Positions 24,363 through 31,784 of a stretch of DNA of 42,571 bases are shown here, in pieces (the stretch's first letter is position 1; every line of letters begins with the position of its first letter). Position numbers and translations under genes: made by a program. Source of the stretch: Bdellovibrio sp. (GTDB taxonomy: Bacteria > Bdellovibrionota > Bdellovibrionia > Bdellovibrionales > Bdellovibrionaceae); contig JANYDD010000094.1 of assembly GCA_025359945.1 (NCBI GenBank), forward strand, positions 1 to 42,571, given 5' to 3'. The notes under the pieces were generated by a model. The model saw only the letters and a program-made list of their open reading frames with translations, had not been told where the DNA came from and did no database searches.

Positions 24363-24857
24363 ATGGTCGATTTTTTAAAAGCCTACTTAACCTACGACCC
24401 GGCTGCAAAATCTCTTTGGGAGGTAGCGCTTCTTTACCCAGGCCCAAAAGCGATCTTGCTTCATCGAGTGGCCCATATTTTTTATCGTTTAAAGCTTTAT
24501 TTTGTGGCTCGCTTAATTTCAGAAATTTCTAGAATTGGGACCGGGATCGAGATCCATCCCGGCGCAAAATTGGGGCGCCGATTGGTTATCGATCACGGAA
24601 TGGGCGCGGTGATAGGTGAAACCGCCGTGGTCGGTGACGATTGCATTTTGTTTCATGGGGTCACTTTAGGCAGTCTCAAATTCAGCAAGGAACGAAGGCA
24701 TCCACAAGTTGGCAATCGAGTGTTAATTGGTGCTGGTGCCAAAGTCCTTGGCGCGATTTCTTTAGGAGATGGCTGTCGCATCGGCGCCAATTCCGTGGTC
24801 ACCAAATCCGTAGAACCCGGAAGAGTTGCCGCAGGGGTTCCCGCCGTCCTTATCTAG
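24363..24857 (+). CDS. cysE: serine O-acetyltransferase, short form
   Basis: 164 residues. Transfers acetyl from acetyl-CoA to L-serine, first step of cysteine synthesis. Left-handed beta-helix hexapeptide repeats run from about 60, with IEIHPGAKLGRRLVIDHG (about 61-78), GVTLGSLKFSKERRHP (about 99-114) and a closing SVEPGRVAAGVPA. The active-site His residues are in DHGMG and FHGVTLG. The long N-terminal helical domain of E. coli CysE (273 residues) is reduced to about 55 residues, as in the short EpsC-type enzymes. The last gene of the plus-strand run; its stop overlaps the stop of the convergent methyltransferase gene by 4 bases. Confidence 0.93.
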   Translation: MVDFLKAYLTYDPAAKSLWEVALLYPGPKAILLHRVAHIFYRLKLYFVARLISEISRIGTGIEIHPGAKLGRRLVIDHGMGAVIGETAVVGDDCILFHGVTLGSLKFSKERRHPQVGNRVLIGAGAKVLGAISLGDGCRIGANSVVTKSVEPGRVAAGVPAVLI

Positions 24858-25510
24858 GCGTAAATTAAAAGCATGAACTCGGCTTTTTTTGAAAGCTTTT
24901 GCAGATCGATATTTTTTGCTTGGCCCTCGAAAACCCATTCGTCGTTTTGAGTCAACTGGGTCGCTAAAAGAATAAATCGATCGGGCATTGATTGTTGAAG
25001 TTCTAGGACAAGCTTTTGATAACGATAGGGTGTGTCCATCAAAATCAGGTTTTGCTTTTGCTGAACCAACCCCTGCCAAGCTTTTTTTCGACCATCAGTT
25101 TCTTGCGGTAAAAATCCGTAAAACAAAAATGAATCCAGGCGTCGGCTGCTCAGGCTTAAAAGCATCATCAAGCTAGACGGTCCCGGAAGGGCTTTTACCG
25201 CTATGTTTCGTTGTCGACAGCTGCGAACAAGGTCTGCGCCCGGGTCACAAAAACCCGGAGTTCCGCAGTCGGTGATCAGGGCCACGTTTTTGTCGCGGCA
25301 GATGTTCGTTAGCTCTGAAAGTTCTTCGGGCCGGGTGTGCTCGTTTAAAATTAAATAAGGCGATTTTGAAATTTGATGGGCCCTTAACCATTGCGTCGAT
25401 TCTTTGGTTTCCTCGACAATAATGGCGTCGCTGGCTCGTAAAACTTCTAAGGCTCTTATCGTGATATCTGAAATATGGCCCAGGGGAACTGGCACTAAAG
25501 TTAAGCTCAA
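24854..25510 (-). CDS. RsmI-like SAM-dependent methyltransferase, short form
   Basis: 218 residues of the tetrapyrrole-methylase fold. It starts LTLVPVPLGHISDIT, where RsmI reads V-x-T-P-I-G-N. Further landmarks are VALITDCGTPGFCDPGADL (about 83-101), LPGPSS (about 116-121), and FYGFLPQ (about 135-141). RsmI methylates 16S rRNA C1402 and is usually about 280 residues; this shorter form lacks the C-terminal extension and belongs to a related group common outside the Enterobacteria. Substrate is thus uncertain. It starts 3 bases after the HAD gene stop, so both are likely one transcript, convergent with cysE. Confidence 0.8.
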   Translation of the reverse strand: MSLTLVPVPLGHISDITIRALEVLRASDAIIVEETKESTQWLRAHQISKSPYLILNEHTRPEELSELTNICRDKNVALITDCGTPGFCDPGADLVRSCRQRNIAVKALPGPSSLMMLLSLSSRRLDSFLFYGFLPQETDGRKKAWQGLVQQKQNLILMDTPYRYQKLVLELQQSMPDRFILLATQLTQNDEWVFEGQAKNIDLQKLSKKAEFMLLIYA

Positions 25511-25513
25511 AAG

Positions 25514-26245
25514 TTAAACCTCATCCAACAAAAAGTGCATGATGGCCGGCAAATCCAAGGGTCTGGCCGCCTTTCCTGAATGTGTGCTGTCGAAAAAGAT
25601 AATTTGTACCTGGGGGTGATCGCGCCGAACCAATTCGATGTTGACAGGTTCGTTTTCGAAAAACCAAACCGGTTGAAACATTTTAGCGTTTTTCGCAAAC
25701 CATTCGGATTTAAATAAATCATCTGGATAGCCGTGGCTGGCTTTTAGGGCCACTTCCGCGGCACCCTCGACCGGAAAACCCCATTTTCGAAGCACCTTTC
25801 GGGTGCCCAGGCCCATTCTTATTTCGTCGCGTCCACTCAGGTAAACGATTTTCGTTTTCAGTTGGACCAATTTTTGAACAAATTCCACGGCGCCATCAAA
25901 GGGCTGATCGTAGACCAAGTATTCATTGCTAAAAAATCGTTCGGCCCAAAACGCTCGGATCGATTCAAAAAATTCGGGGTGCGCAGAATCTAGTCCTGCC
26001 CTTAGCAGCGCATTTTTTATTCCCCAGTCGGTCTTTTGGGTTTTAACTGTTTGCAAGATTTGAACATTTTCAGCAAAACGCTGCTGGTGCACGGGTATTT
26101 GAGAATAATCGTCCAAAATCTTTTGAATTCGCGGACTGACGTCAAAAAGTGTTGAATCCAGATCAAAAACACACATCGAGCGACTGGGATCGCCTAGCGT
26201 TTGGATTTGTAAAAGAATATTTTCAAGAGGTTTCTGCATCGCCAA
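25514..26245 (-). CDS. HAD-superfamily hydrolase
   Basis: 243 residues. Motif I FDLDSTLFD (about 25-33) contains the nucleophile Asp and the D-x-D-x-T pattern; motif II YLSGRDE (about 124-130); a Lys in the middle (ALKASHGY, about 155-162); and an acidic motif IV position in WFFENEP (about 195-201). A helical cap lies between motifs I and II. Function is probably phosphatase or phosphotransfer on a small substrate; it is not resolvable from sequence. Upstream of the methyltransferase on the minus strand, divergent from phnD with about 210 bases between. Confidence 0.82.
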   Translation of the reverse strand: MAMQKPLENILLQIQTLGDPSRSMCVFDLDSTLFDVSPRIQKILDDYSQIPVHQQRFAENVQILQTVKTQKTDWGIKNALLRAGLDSAHPEFFESIRAFWAERFFSNEYLVYDQPFDGAVEFVQKLVQLKTKIVYLSGRDEIRMGLGTRKVLRKWGFPVEGAAEVALKASHGYPDDLFKSEWFAKNAKMFQPVWFFENEPVNIELVRRDHPQVQIIFFDSTHSGKAARPLDLPAIMHFLLDEV

Positions 26246-26390
26246 TGAAAGTGCCTTAAAGGGGCCGATTCAGCAAGCCTTCGCGTTGAAAAAAAAGCTG
26301 CTTAAAAATTTCCAACTTGTCTGATACAGAACGGACTCAAAATCTAAAAAAATTCAAAAAACGCTCAAAAAAAAATTATGGGCAGAAATT

Positions 26391-26458
26391 ATGAGGAGAA
26401 AAAATGAGCAGAAAAAAACGAACAGAAAAAAACGAGGAGAAAAAAACGAGGAGAAAAA
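26391..26458 (+). repeat. five tandem 13-14-nt repeats with Shine-Dalgarno cores before phnD
   Basis: Units: ATGAGGAGAAAAA (26391), ATGAGCAGAAAAAA (26404), ACGAACAGAAAAAA (26418), ACGAGGAGAAAAAA (26432), ACGAGGAGAAAAA (26446), then the phnD ATG. Units 1, 4 and 5 contain GAGGAG; units 2 and 3 carry one or two changes in it. Units 1 and 2 begin with ATG. The last core is at proper distance from the phnD start. Replication slippage in such a repeat would alter the number of binding sites and the reading-frame relation of the uORFs to phnD. Confidence 0.85.
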
Positions 26459-26469
26459 ATGAAACATAA
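26404..26469 (+). CDS. 21-residue uORF encoded by the repeat, overlapping the phnD start
   Basis: ATG in unit 2, preceded by the GAGGAG of unit 1 at a spacing of 5-6 bases. The peptide of 21 residues is almost entirely charged (MSRKKRTEKNEEKK and then more K, R, N, E, T) and ends at TAA 26467-26469, past the phnD ATG (26459) in another frame. A second frame from ATG 26391 (23 residues) ends with TGA at 26460-26462, which gives the ATGA overlap with phnD. Both would couple translation of the leader to phnD. They are supported by start, binding site and overlap only; the peptides themselves may not matter. Confidence 0.45.
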   Translation: MSRKKRTEKNEEKKTRRKNET

Positions 26470-27394
26470 ACTAAACTTTTTTAAATCAGTGGGCAGCCTT
26501 GGTTTAGCCATGGCCCTGGGACTGGTGGCACCCGTGGCGTGCACGATGAAACGCGCCGAACTGGGTTCTGCAAAAAATCCGGTTAAACTCTTTTTTACTC
26601 CCAGTGTCGATGCAAAAGTTCTTGAAGACAATTCAAAGGCCTTTAAAATTTTTCTAGAAACCGCAACCCCGTACAAGTTCGAAGTCTCTGTGCCACAGAG
26701 CTACGTCGCGGTCGTCGAAGCCTTTGGCACCAGCCGCGCCGACGTTGCTGCGATGAATACTTTTGGCTATATTTTGGCTCATGAAAAGTATGGCGCCGAG
26801 GCCCGATTGACGGTGATCCGACACGGTCTGGCTACGTATCAGGCTCAGTTTGTGGCCAAAGCGGACTCGAAGATTAAATCGATCAAAGATTTTAAAGGTA
26901 AAAAAATCGCTTTTGTCGACCCCGTTTCAACCTCGGGATATTTGCTGCCGTTGAAACTTTTAAAGGATCAAGGGGTTGAGGCCAAGGAAACTGTATTTGC
27001 TGGCAAGCACGACAATGTGATTTCGATGGTATATCAGGGGCAAGTGGACGGGGGCGCCACTTTTTATTCGCCTCCGTTTAAGGGCGAAATTCAGGACGCC
27101 CGCCGCTTGGTGCTGACTCAATACCCCGACGTTGAGAAAAAAATTAAAATTATCGAACTCTCCGAATCTATCCCTAACGACCCAGTTATTTTCCGAAAAG
27201 ACTTGCCGGAGGAAATGAAAGTAAAAATCACTGACGCTTTCTTAAAGTTTGTGGAAACTCCCGAGGGTAAGGCCGCTTTCGAAAAAATTTATTCCGTCAC
27301 TGAATTAAAACGTGCTTCGGATGCTGATTATGATAGCGTTCGATTGATGCTAAAAGCGCTGGGCAAATCGGCGAACGAATTAATGAAAAAGTAG
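26459..27394 (+). CDS. phnD: phosphonate/phosphate-type ABC transporter binding lipoprotein
   Basis: 311 residues. Signal peptide with a lipobox, GLVAPVAC (Cys at about 28), so the protein is a lipid-anchored periplasmic receptor. The two-lobed PhnD fold is indicated by KLFFTPSVDAKVLED-type residues near 45-60, DVAAMNTFGYILAHEKYG (about 94-111), KDFKGKKIAFVDPVSTSGYL (about 140-159) and QGQVDGGATF. Ligands of the family include phosphonates, phosphite and phosphate; the binding residues cannot be decided by eye. First gene of phnDCE, translated from the repeat/uORF leader. No C-P lyase or phosphonatase gene is near, so phosphate or phosphite uptake is a fair alternative. Confidence 0.9.
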   Translation: MKHKLNFFKSVGSLGLAMALGLVAPVACTMKRAELGSAKNPVKLFFTPSVDAKVLEDNSKAFKIFLETATPYKFEVSVPQSYVAVVEAFGTSRADVAAMNTFGYILAHEKYGAEARLTVIRHGLATYQAQFVAKADSKIKSIKDFKGKKIAFVDPVSTSGYLLPLKLLKDQGVEAKETVFAGKHDNVISMVYQGQVDGGATFYSPPFKGEIQDARRLVLTQYPDVEKKIKIIELSESIPNDPVIFRKDLPEEMKVKITDAFLKFVETPEGKAAFEKIYSVTELKRASDADYDSVRLMLKALGKSANELMKK

Positions 27395-27411
27395 GATAAA
27401 AAAATAGGGTT

Positions 27412-28203
27412 ATGATTAATCGCAATCCGAATTCAAACGAAACTTTGCTGTCGATTAAAGATTTGGTGAAAACCTATCCTAACGGAACCCAAGCTTTAAA
27501 AGAAGTCTCGTTTGAGGTTCGGCGCGGAGAATTTTTAGTGGTCATCGGTCTTAGCGGTTCTGGAAAGTCTACGCTGCTGCGTTGCCTGAACCGACTGAAT
27601 GATCCCACCAGCGGTGAAATCACTTTTAATGGAAAAAGTACTCTTGATCTGAAGCCCGCTGAAGTCCGGAACTTAAGAAAAAAAGTGGCGATGATCTTTC
27701 AGCATTTTAATCTGGTTCCAAGGCACACGGTGCTAAGCAATGTTCTTATGGGGCGATTGGGCGACACACCTTCTTTAAAAAGTTTGTTCGGTATGTTTTC
27801 GGCGCCGGATTATCAAAAGGCTCGCGAATATTTAAACCTGGTGGGCATTGCTGAAAAAGAAAAAATGCGAGCCGATCAACTTTCAGGGGGGCAACAACAG
27901 CGGGTTGCCATCGCTAGGGCCTTGACCCAGCAGCCAGAAATTTTATTAGCTGATGAACCTGTTGCAAGCTTAGATCCAGCAACCTGCCACACCGTGATGG
28001 ATTATCTTAAAAAAGTAAATCAAGAGCTTGGGATAACAATCATCTGCAATCTCCATTTTTTAAGTTTGGTTCGTCAGTACGCCACCAGGGTGATTGCATT
28101 GAAGGCCGGAGAAATTGTTTTCGAAGGATCGCCGACAGAAATTACCGACGATTGGTTTGCCAGAATTTATGGCCACGGCGCCCGAGAAGTTCATATTAAT
28201 TAA
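27412..28203 (+). CDS. phnC: phosphonate/phosphate-type ABC transporter ATPase
   Basis: 263 residues. Walker A GLSGSGKST (about 44-52), Q-loop MIFQHFNLVPRHTVLSNVLM (about 95-114, strongly PhnC-like), signature LSGGQQQRVAIARAL (about 158-172), Walker B ILLADEPVASLDP (about 179-191), and H-loop in IICNLHFLS, where PhnC has V-S-L-H. Seventeen bases after phnD; phnE starts 16 bases after its stop. Confidence 0.95.
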   Translation: MINRNPNSNETLLSIKDLVKTYPNGTQALKEVSFEVRRGEFLVVIGLSGSGKSTLLRCLNRLNDPTSGEITFNGKSTLDLKPAEVRNLRKKVAMIFQHFNLVPRHTVLSNVLMGRLGDTPSLKSLFGMFSAPDYQKAREYLNLVGIAEKEKMRADQLSGGQQQRVAIARALTQQPEILLADEPVASLDPATCHTVMDYLKKVNQELGITIICNLHFLSLVRQYATRVIALKAGEIVFEGSPTEITDDWFARIYGHGAREVHIN

Positions 28204-28219
28204 AAAAGGTTTTTGGGGA

Positions 28220-29248
28220 ATGAAGGCAAGTTTAGTTAAAACAACTTTTTTCGATGGCCTAGTCTTGGGTTATCTTTTGGTTGTGGTGTTGATCGCGATT
28301 CTTCACCCCAGCGATGAACAAATGTTGGAACTTTCTAAAAACACCCTGATCTTTTTGTCCTGTTGTTTGGTGGGTGCGGGCGCAAGTTTTCTTTTGAATT
28401 TCTTTAAACTTAAAACTCTTGGTGAGCTGATTTTTGAAGATGCTGAAGCGAAAGCCAACTTGGTTTCTGAAAGTTGGTACAAAACGGTTTGGGCCTGGGA
28501 ATTGATCGTCTTTTTAGTGACCACATTAATCGTGGGAGTAAAAATCACGCAGTTTTCGGTTTTTGAATTAATGGATCAGCAAGGGTTTCAGGGCGCGATT
28601 CGCTTATTTCAGGGTCTGATGTCCCCCAATTTTGATCTACTACCCAGGGCTGTTCTAAATATTATTGTGACGATTTTTATGGCTTTTATGGCGACGGCTT
28701 TAGCCATTCCGATCGCTTTCGTGCTTTGTTTTTTCTGCGCAAAAAATATTATGAAAACCCCCGGGGCCTTTGTGATCTATATGGGTTTGCGAACTTTATT
28801 GAATATTATGCGATCCATCGAGGCTTTGATTTGGGCAATTATCTTTTCGGTATGGGTGGGGATCGGGCCCTTCGCAGGAATGATGGCTTTGATGATTCAT
28901 TCGATAGCTTCGTTGGCTAAACAATATTCTGAAATCGTTGAAAGCGTGAACGAAGGCCCGATCGAAGGAATAGTCTCGACCGGCGCAAATAAACTGCAAA
29001 CAATTTGGTTCGCGATTGTTCCGCAGGTGGTTTTGCCATTTATTTCATTTACGGTTTACCGCTGGGACATCAATATCAGAATGGCAACCATCGTTGGATT
29101 GGTTGGCGGCGGTGGAATTGGAACATTATTGATTCAGTTTCAAGGGCAAGCGATGTGGCCCGAGGTCGGCACCATTATTTTGGTTATCGCCTTTGTTGTT
29201 TGGTTTATGGACACAGCGTCTGCTTACCTTCGCGAAGCTCTTAAATAA
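28220..29248 (+). CDS. phnE: phosphonate/phosphate-type ABC transporter permease with N-terminal extension
   Basis: 342 residues. ATG at 28220 is preferred (AAGG and GGGG upstream); the longer frame from 28115 reads through the phnC end. The permease core starts near 150, with helices at LNIIVTIFMAFMATALAI and others, and the loop SVNEGPIEGIVSTGANKLQ (about 237-255), a typical EAA-like coupling motif, then GLVGGGGIGTLLI (about 292-304). The first 130 residues carry three further hydrophobic segments (about 10-28, 38-56, 90-110), which the usual 260-residue PhnE lacks. The same extension occurs in a subset of the family; its role is unknown. There is only one permease gene here. Confidence 0.9.
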   Translation: MKASLVKTTFFDGLVLGYLLVVVLIAILHPSDEQMLELSKNTLIFLSCCLVGAGASFLLNFFKLKTLGELIFEDAEAKANLVSESWYKTVWAWELIVFLVTTLIVGVKITQFSVFELMDQQGFQGAIRLFQGLMSPNFDLLPRAVLNIIVTIFMAFMATALAIPIAFVLCFFCAKNIMKTPGAFVIYMGLRTLLNIMRSIEALIWAIIFSVWVGIGPFAGMMALMIHSIASLAKQYSEIVESVNEGPIEGIVSTGANKLQTIWFAIVPQVVLPFISFTVYRWDINIRMATIVGLVGGGGIGTLLIQFQGQAMWPEVGTIILVIAFVVWFMDTASAYLREALK

Positions 29249-29307
29249 ATTGTAGATAAAACGAACAGGACCTTGGTCGCAATTTTACCTGGTGCGGCAG
29301 CTTGGTC

Positions 29308-29334
29308 TCAAGTTCAGGACTGAAGTACCGAAGA
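29308..29334 (+). promoter_or_regulatory. FliA-type (sigma-28) promoter before the PilZ gene
   Basis: TCAAGTTC (29308-29315), 11-base spacer, ACCGAAGA (29327-29334). The -35 is identical to that of the second flagellin, including seven bases upstream of it (CTTGGTC). The -10 keeps C-C-G-A. Transcription should start within about 29339-29343, which is at the ATG (29342), so the mRNA would have almost no leader. A second CTTGGTC lies 29 bases upstream at 29272-29278. Confidence 0.6.
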
Positions 29335-29341
29335 CTTAGGT

Positions 29342-30109
29342 ATGGAACTTCAAGGGTACGTCCTTAGTCAGAAAGGTCAGATTTTAGGACCTCTTCAAAA
29401 AGAGGATCTTTTAAATTCTTTGAAGACATCGAAAGTCCATTGGGACGATTTGGTGATGGTTCAACAAGAACCGGCCCAATGGATCCATTTGGTCGAGCAT
29501 CGCGAATTCAAACCCTACTTTTATAAATGGTTTGTTCCTGGACCGTCGGAAGATATTCAACTTTTGGGTGAGTGGTATATTCTGCAAAAAGATAAAGAGT
29601 GTGGCCCTTTTGCATATTTAGATCTGATCAAATTTTTACAGGTGAAAAAAATTGCGCCTGAGAATTTAGTTTGGAATAAAAGTTTTGAGGTCTGGAAACC
29701 TATTTACGAGTGTTCCGAGTTTTCGGCGCCCGTGATTAAATCCTTGATGAAAACCGCAGATCCGACGATCTCGCGAACTTTTTTCAGGCGCCGTTACGAG
29801 CGCATCGAATACCAATCAGAAATTATTGTTCATCAAGTGAAAAAAACATTTAAAGGAGAAAGCATCGAAATCAGTCCTGGCGGCGCCGGAGTTTGGCTGG
29901 ACACGTCTGACCTAGAGTCAGGGCAAACAGTTTTTTTGCACTTCAAAGCGGCTCTTACTATTCCGTCGTTTAACGCTGTTTGTTTGGTGGTTAATCGAGA
30001 CTCGATTGTGCAAGGGCAGCGATTGGTTCGTTATGGAATGCAGTTCACCAGCATTATGAAATCTGTTCAAGAGGCCATTCAAAACTGTAAAAGTCGTCGA
30101 TTGGCCTAG
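29342..30109 (+). CDS. GYF_2-GYF_2-PilZ protein, likely c-di-GMP responsive
   Basis: 255 residues. Two GYF_2/DUF4339-like domains: residues 3-50 (GYVLSQKGQILGPLQKEDLL with WIHL later) and 76-122 (EWYILQKDKECGPFAYLDLI with LVWNKSFEVWKPI). PilZ domain from about 147 to the end: RRRYERIEY gives the R-x-x-x-R arm and EISPGGAG the D/N-x-S-x-x-G motif with Glu in place of Asp/Asn. These residues bind c-di-GMP in PilZ proteins. No membrane segment, so a cytoplasmic effector. With a sigma-28-type promoter directly in front it would be made in motile attack-phase cells. The vWA lipoprotein gene follows after 26 bases. Confidence 0.82.
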   Translation: MELQGYVLSQKGQILGPLQKEDLLNSLKTSKVHWDDLVMVQQEPAQWIHLVEHREFKPYFYKWFVPGPSEDIQLLGEWYILQKDKECGPFAYLDLIKFLQVKKIAPENLVWNKSFEVWKPIYECSEFSAPVIKSLMKTADPTISRTFFRRRYERIEYQSEIIVHQVKKTFKGESIEISPGGAGVWLDTSDLESGQTVFLHFKAALTIPSFNAVCLVVNRDSIVQGQRLVRYGMQFTSIMKSVQEAIQNCKSRRLA

Positions 30110-30135
30110 AGTTTTTTAACGAAAGGAATGTTTCA

Positions 30136-31143
30136 ATGAGAAATCATTTAAGTTTCGCCCTTGTCGCAAGCGCCTTCATTGCGAGTATCGTAGGATGTAG
30201 CAAACAGAATTTTCAAATCCAAGATCAGCAGCAAAGTTTTTCGCAAGTGCAGGCTTACAATAACAAAGTCGACATTGTCATTTTGGTGGACACTTCGGAA
30301 TCCACTTCGGATTATCGTCAAAAATTTGCCAATCAGGTCCCCGAATTTTTAGGAACTTTGGACAAATCGGGAATGGATTATCACATCGCAACTGTCACTA
30401 CGGATCTGAACGTTCTTAGAGACGGCGGAAAGTTTTTGGGCGTTCCAAAATATCTAACTCCACAAACTCCAAATGTTGTGGCCGAGCTTCAAGCGCGAAT
30501 GGTTTACTTACTGAAATCCACAACCCCAAGAGCAAATTCGGAGCAAGGGTTAGAATCTTTTCGTCGAGCTTTGACGCCTGCAACTTTGGCCAAGGATGCC
30601 CCCGATTTTATTCGAAAAGATGCACTGATGGTTTTAATTTTTGTTTCGGATGAAGATGATGTCTCCTATGACGAGGCCAGTTCGAAATTGATTTCGACAA
30701 AAGCCTACATTGATTTTTTCGAAAAACTAAAACCCAAATTTCCCACCGGCGCTAGGGCATGGATTGCTCACTTTGTAGGGATCACTAGTTTGAATGATTG
30801 CGGTGGAATTCGCGCTAACCCATTTTTGGAAGTCGGAACTAGATACATCGACCTAGTCTTGGAGACTGGTGGATCAGCTGATACGATCTGCACAGCCACT
30901 TTGGCCGACGCGGTTTCTAAAATTCGTGTTCAGATTGTGCAGCTGCTGAGCGATTATTATTTAACTAAAAAGCCAGTAGTTGATTCTCTGCGCGTTTATT
31001 TGAACGGCGCTGTCGTTCCTAAAAACGATCAAAATGGTTGGAGCTATAAATCGGACAAGAATATGATTCGATTTAATGGAGGAGCGATCCCAGGGGTTTT
31101 CGACGCTATCAAAGTCGATTTTACTCCGATCGACGCCAGCTGA
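30136..31143 (+). CDS. von Willebrand A domain lipoprotein
   Basis: 335 residues. Signal peptide ending SIVGC, lipidated Cys at about residue 21. The vWA domain covers about 45-275: VDIVILVDTSES (about 46-57) supplies the D-x-S-x-S MIDAS motif, and MVLIFVSDEDDVSYDE (about 173-188) the later acidic strand. TTDLNV near 95 may give the threonine site. The remaining 60 residues are a beta-type domain. Such proteins bind ligands or other proteins at the cell surface or in the periplasm through a metal ion. AAGGAA precedes the ATG. Co-transcription with the PilZ gene is likely, which links the protein to the FliA-type promoter. Convergent with the next gene. Confidence 0.85.
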   Translation: MRNHLSFALVASAFIASIVGCSKQNFQIQDQQQSFSQVQAYNNKVDIVILVDTSESTSDYRQKFANQVPEFLGTLDKSGMDYHIATVTTDLNVLRDGGKFLGVPKYLTPQTPNVVAELQARMVYLLKSTTPRANSEQGLESFRRALTPATLAKDAPDFIRKDALMVLIFVSDEDDVSYDEASSKLISTKAYIDFFEKLKPKFPTGARAWIAHFVGITSLNDCGGIRANPFLEVGTRYIDLVLETGGSADTICTATLADAVSKIRVQIVQLLSDYYLTKKPVVDSLRVYLNGAVVPKNDQNGWSYKSDKNMIRFNGGAIPGVFDAIKVDFTPIDAS

Positions 31144-31163
31144 TCGGGAAATAATTTTGGTGC

Positions 31164-31685
31164 TTAATCTTTTTCTTGCTCCAGCAATTTTATAAAGCTG
31201 GAGTCACAAAAGTTTTTTAATTTAGCCAGACAACTGTGTTTATTTTGCTTTTGACGTTGCCGAGTCACCAGCTGGATCCAATCAGGATTTATACCTGGTG
31301 AAGTTTCAAAAGTATTTAGCCAAAGGTCGCAGGCGCATTGAACGGCGCATTTCTGTAGTTGCGAAACTAATTTTTTAGGGTCTCCGCGGATTAATTTATT
31401 GGCTTCTTGGTCCCATCGCGCATGGGTCTTGGCCGCATAACTTAGCAAATCAGGGCCCACTTGTTTGCAATTGACCTGTTCAGGGTTTTCAAGCGCTTGA
31501 GCAAAAAAAAGTGAAGCTGACGCTATTTCAGCATGGGCAGTTTCAGCGCGCCCAGTTTTAGCGGGCTCACTTTCAGCTCGAGCTATTTTTCGGTCTTGAG
31601 GTTTTGAAAGCGTGGCCGCTGAGTTCCGTGAAATCAGAAAACTAAGAGTCAGCATCAATCCTAAAGTCCAGAAATTCAAGACCAT
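31164..31685 (-). CDS. exported Cys-rich protein of unknown function
   Basis: 173 residues with an N-terminal hydrophobic segment (LGLMLTLSFLI) and probable cleavage or anchor near SAAT. Then an Ala/Glu-rich region with similar words (AESEPAKTGRAETAHAEIA, about 37-55). The C-terminal part has seven Cys, with CAVQCACDLW (about 111-120), CLAKLKNFC and one earlier at VNCKQV. These could form several disulfides or a metal site in the periplasm. No family is recognised. Divergent from the deacetylase gene; its start is 100 bases from that gene's start. Confidence 0.6.
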   Translation of the reverse strand: MVLNFWTLGLMLTLSFLISRNSAATLSKPQDRKIARAESEPAKTGRAETAHAEIASASLFFAQALENPEQVNCKQVGPDLLSYAAKTHARWDQEANKLIRGDPKKLVSQLQKCAVQCACDLWLNTFETSPGINPDWIQLVTRQRQKQNKHSCLAKLKNFCDSSFIKLLEQEKD

Positions 31686-31784
31686 CTTTTAAGCTCCAAA
31701 ATTGCACTTGGCTTTTCAATTGTGGCACAATGGTGAGATGTCGGCAAAGTGAATTTGGTTGATCAAAATCCGGAGAATCTTGAG

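Noticed and set aside
26391-26458. CRISPR-like array
   Set aside because: Units are 13-14 bases in direct tandem without spacers.
31179-31203. CTCCAGC/GCTGGAG inverted repeat as a terminator of the vWA gene
   Set aside because: It lies within the coding end of the opposite gene and the T-tract begins several bases after the stem; possible but not convincing.
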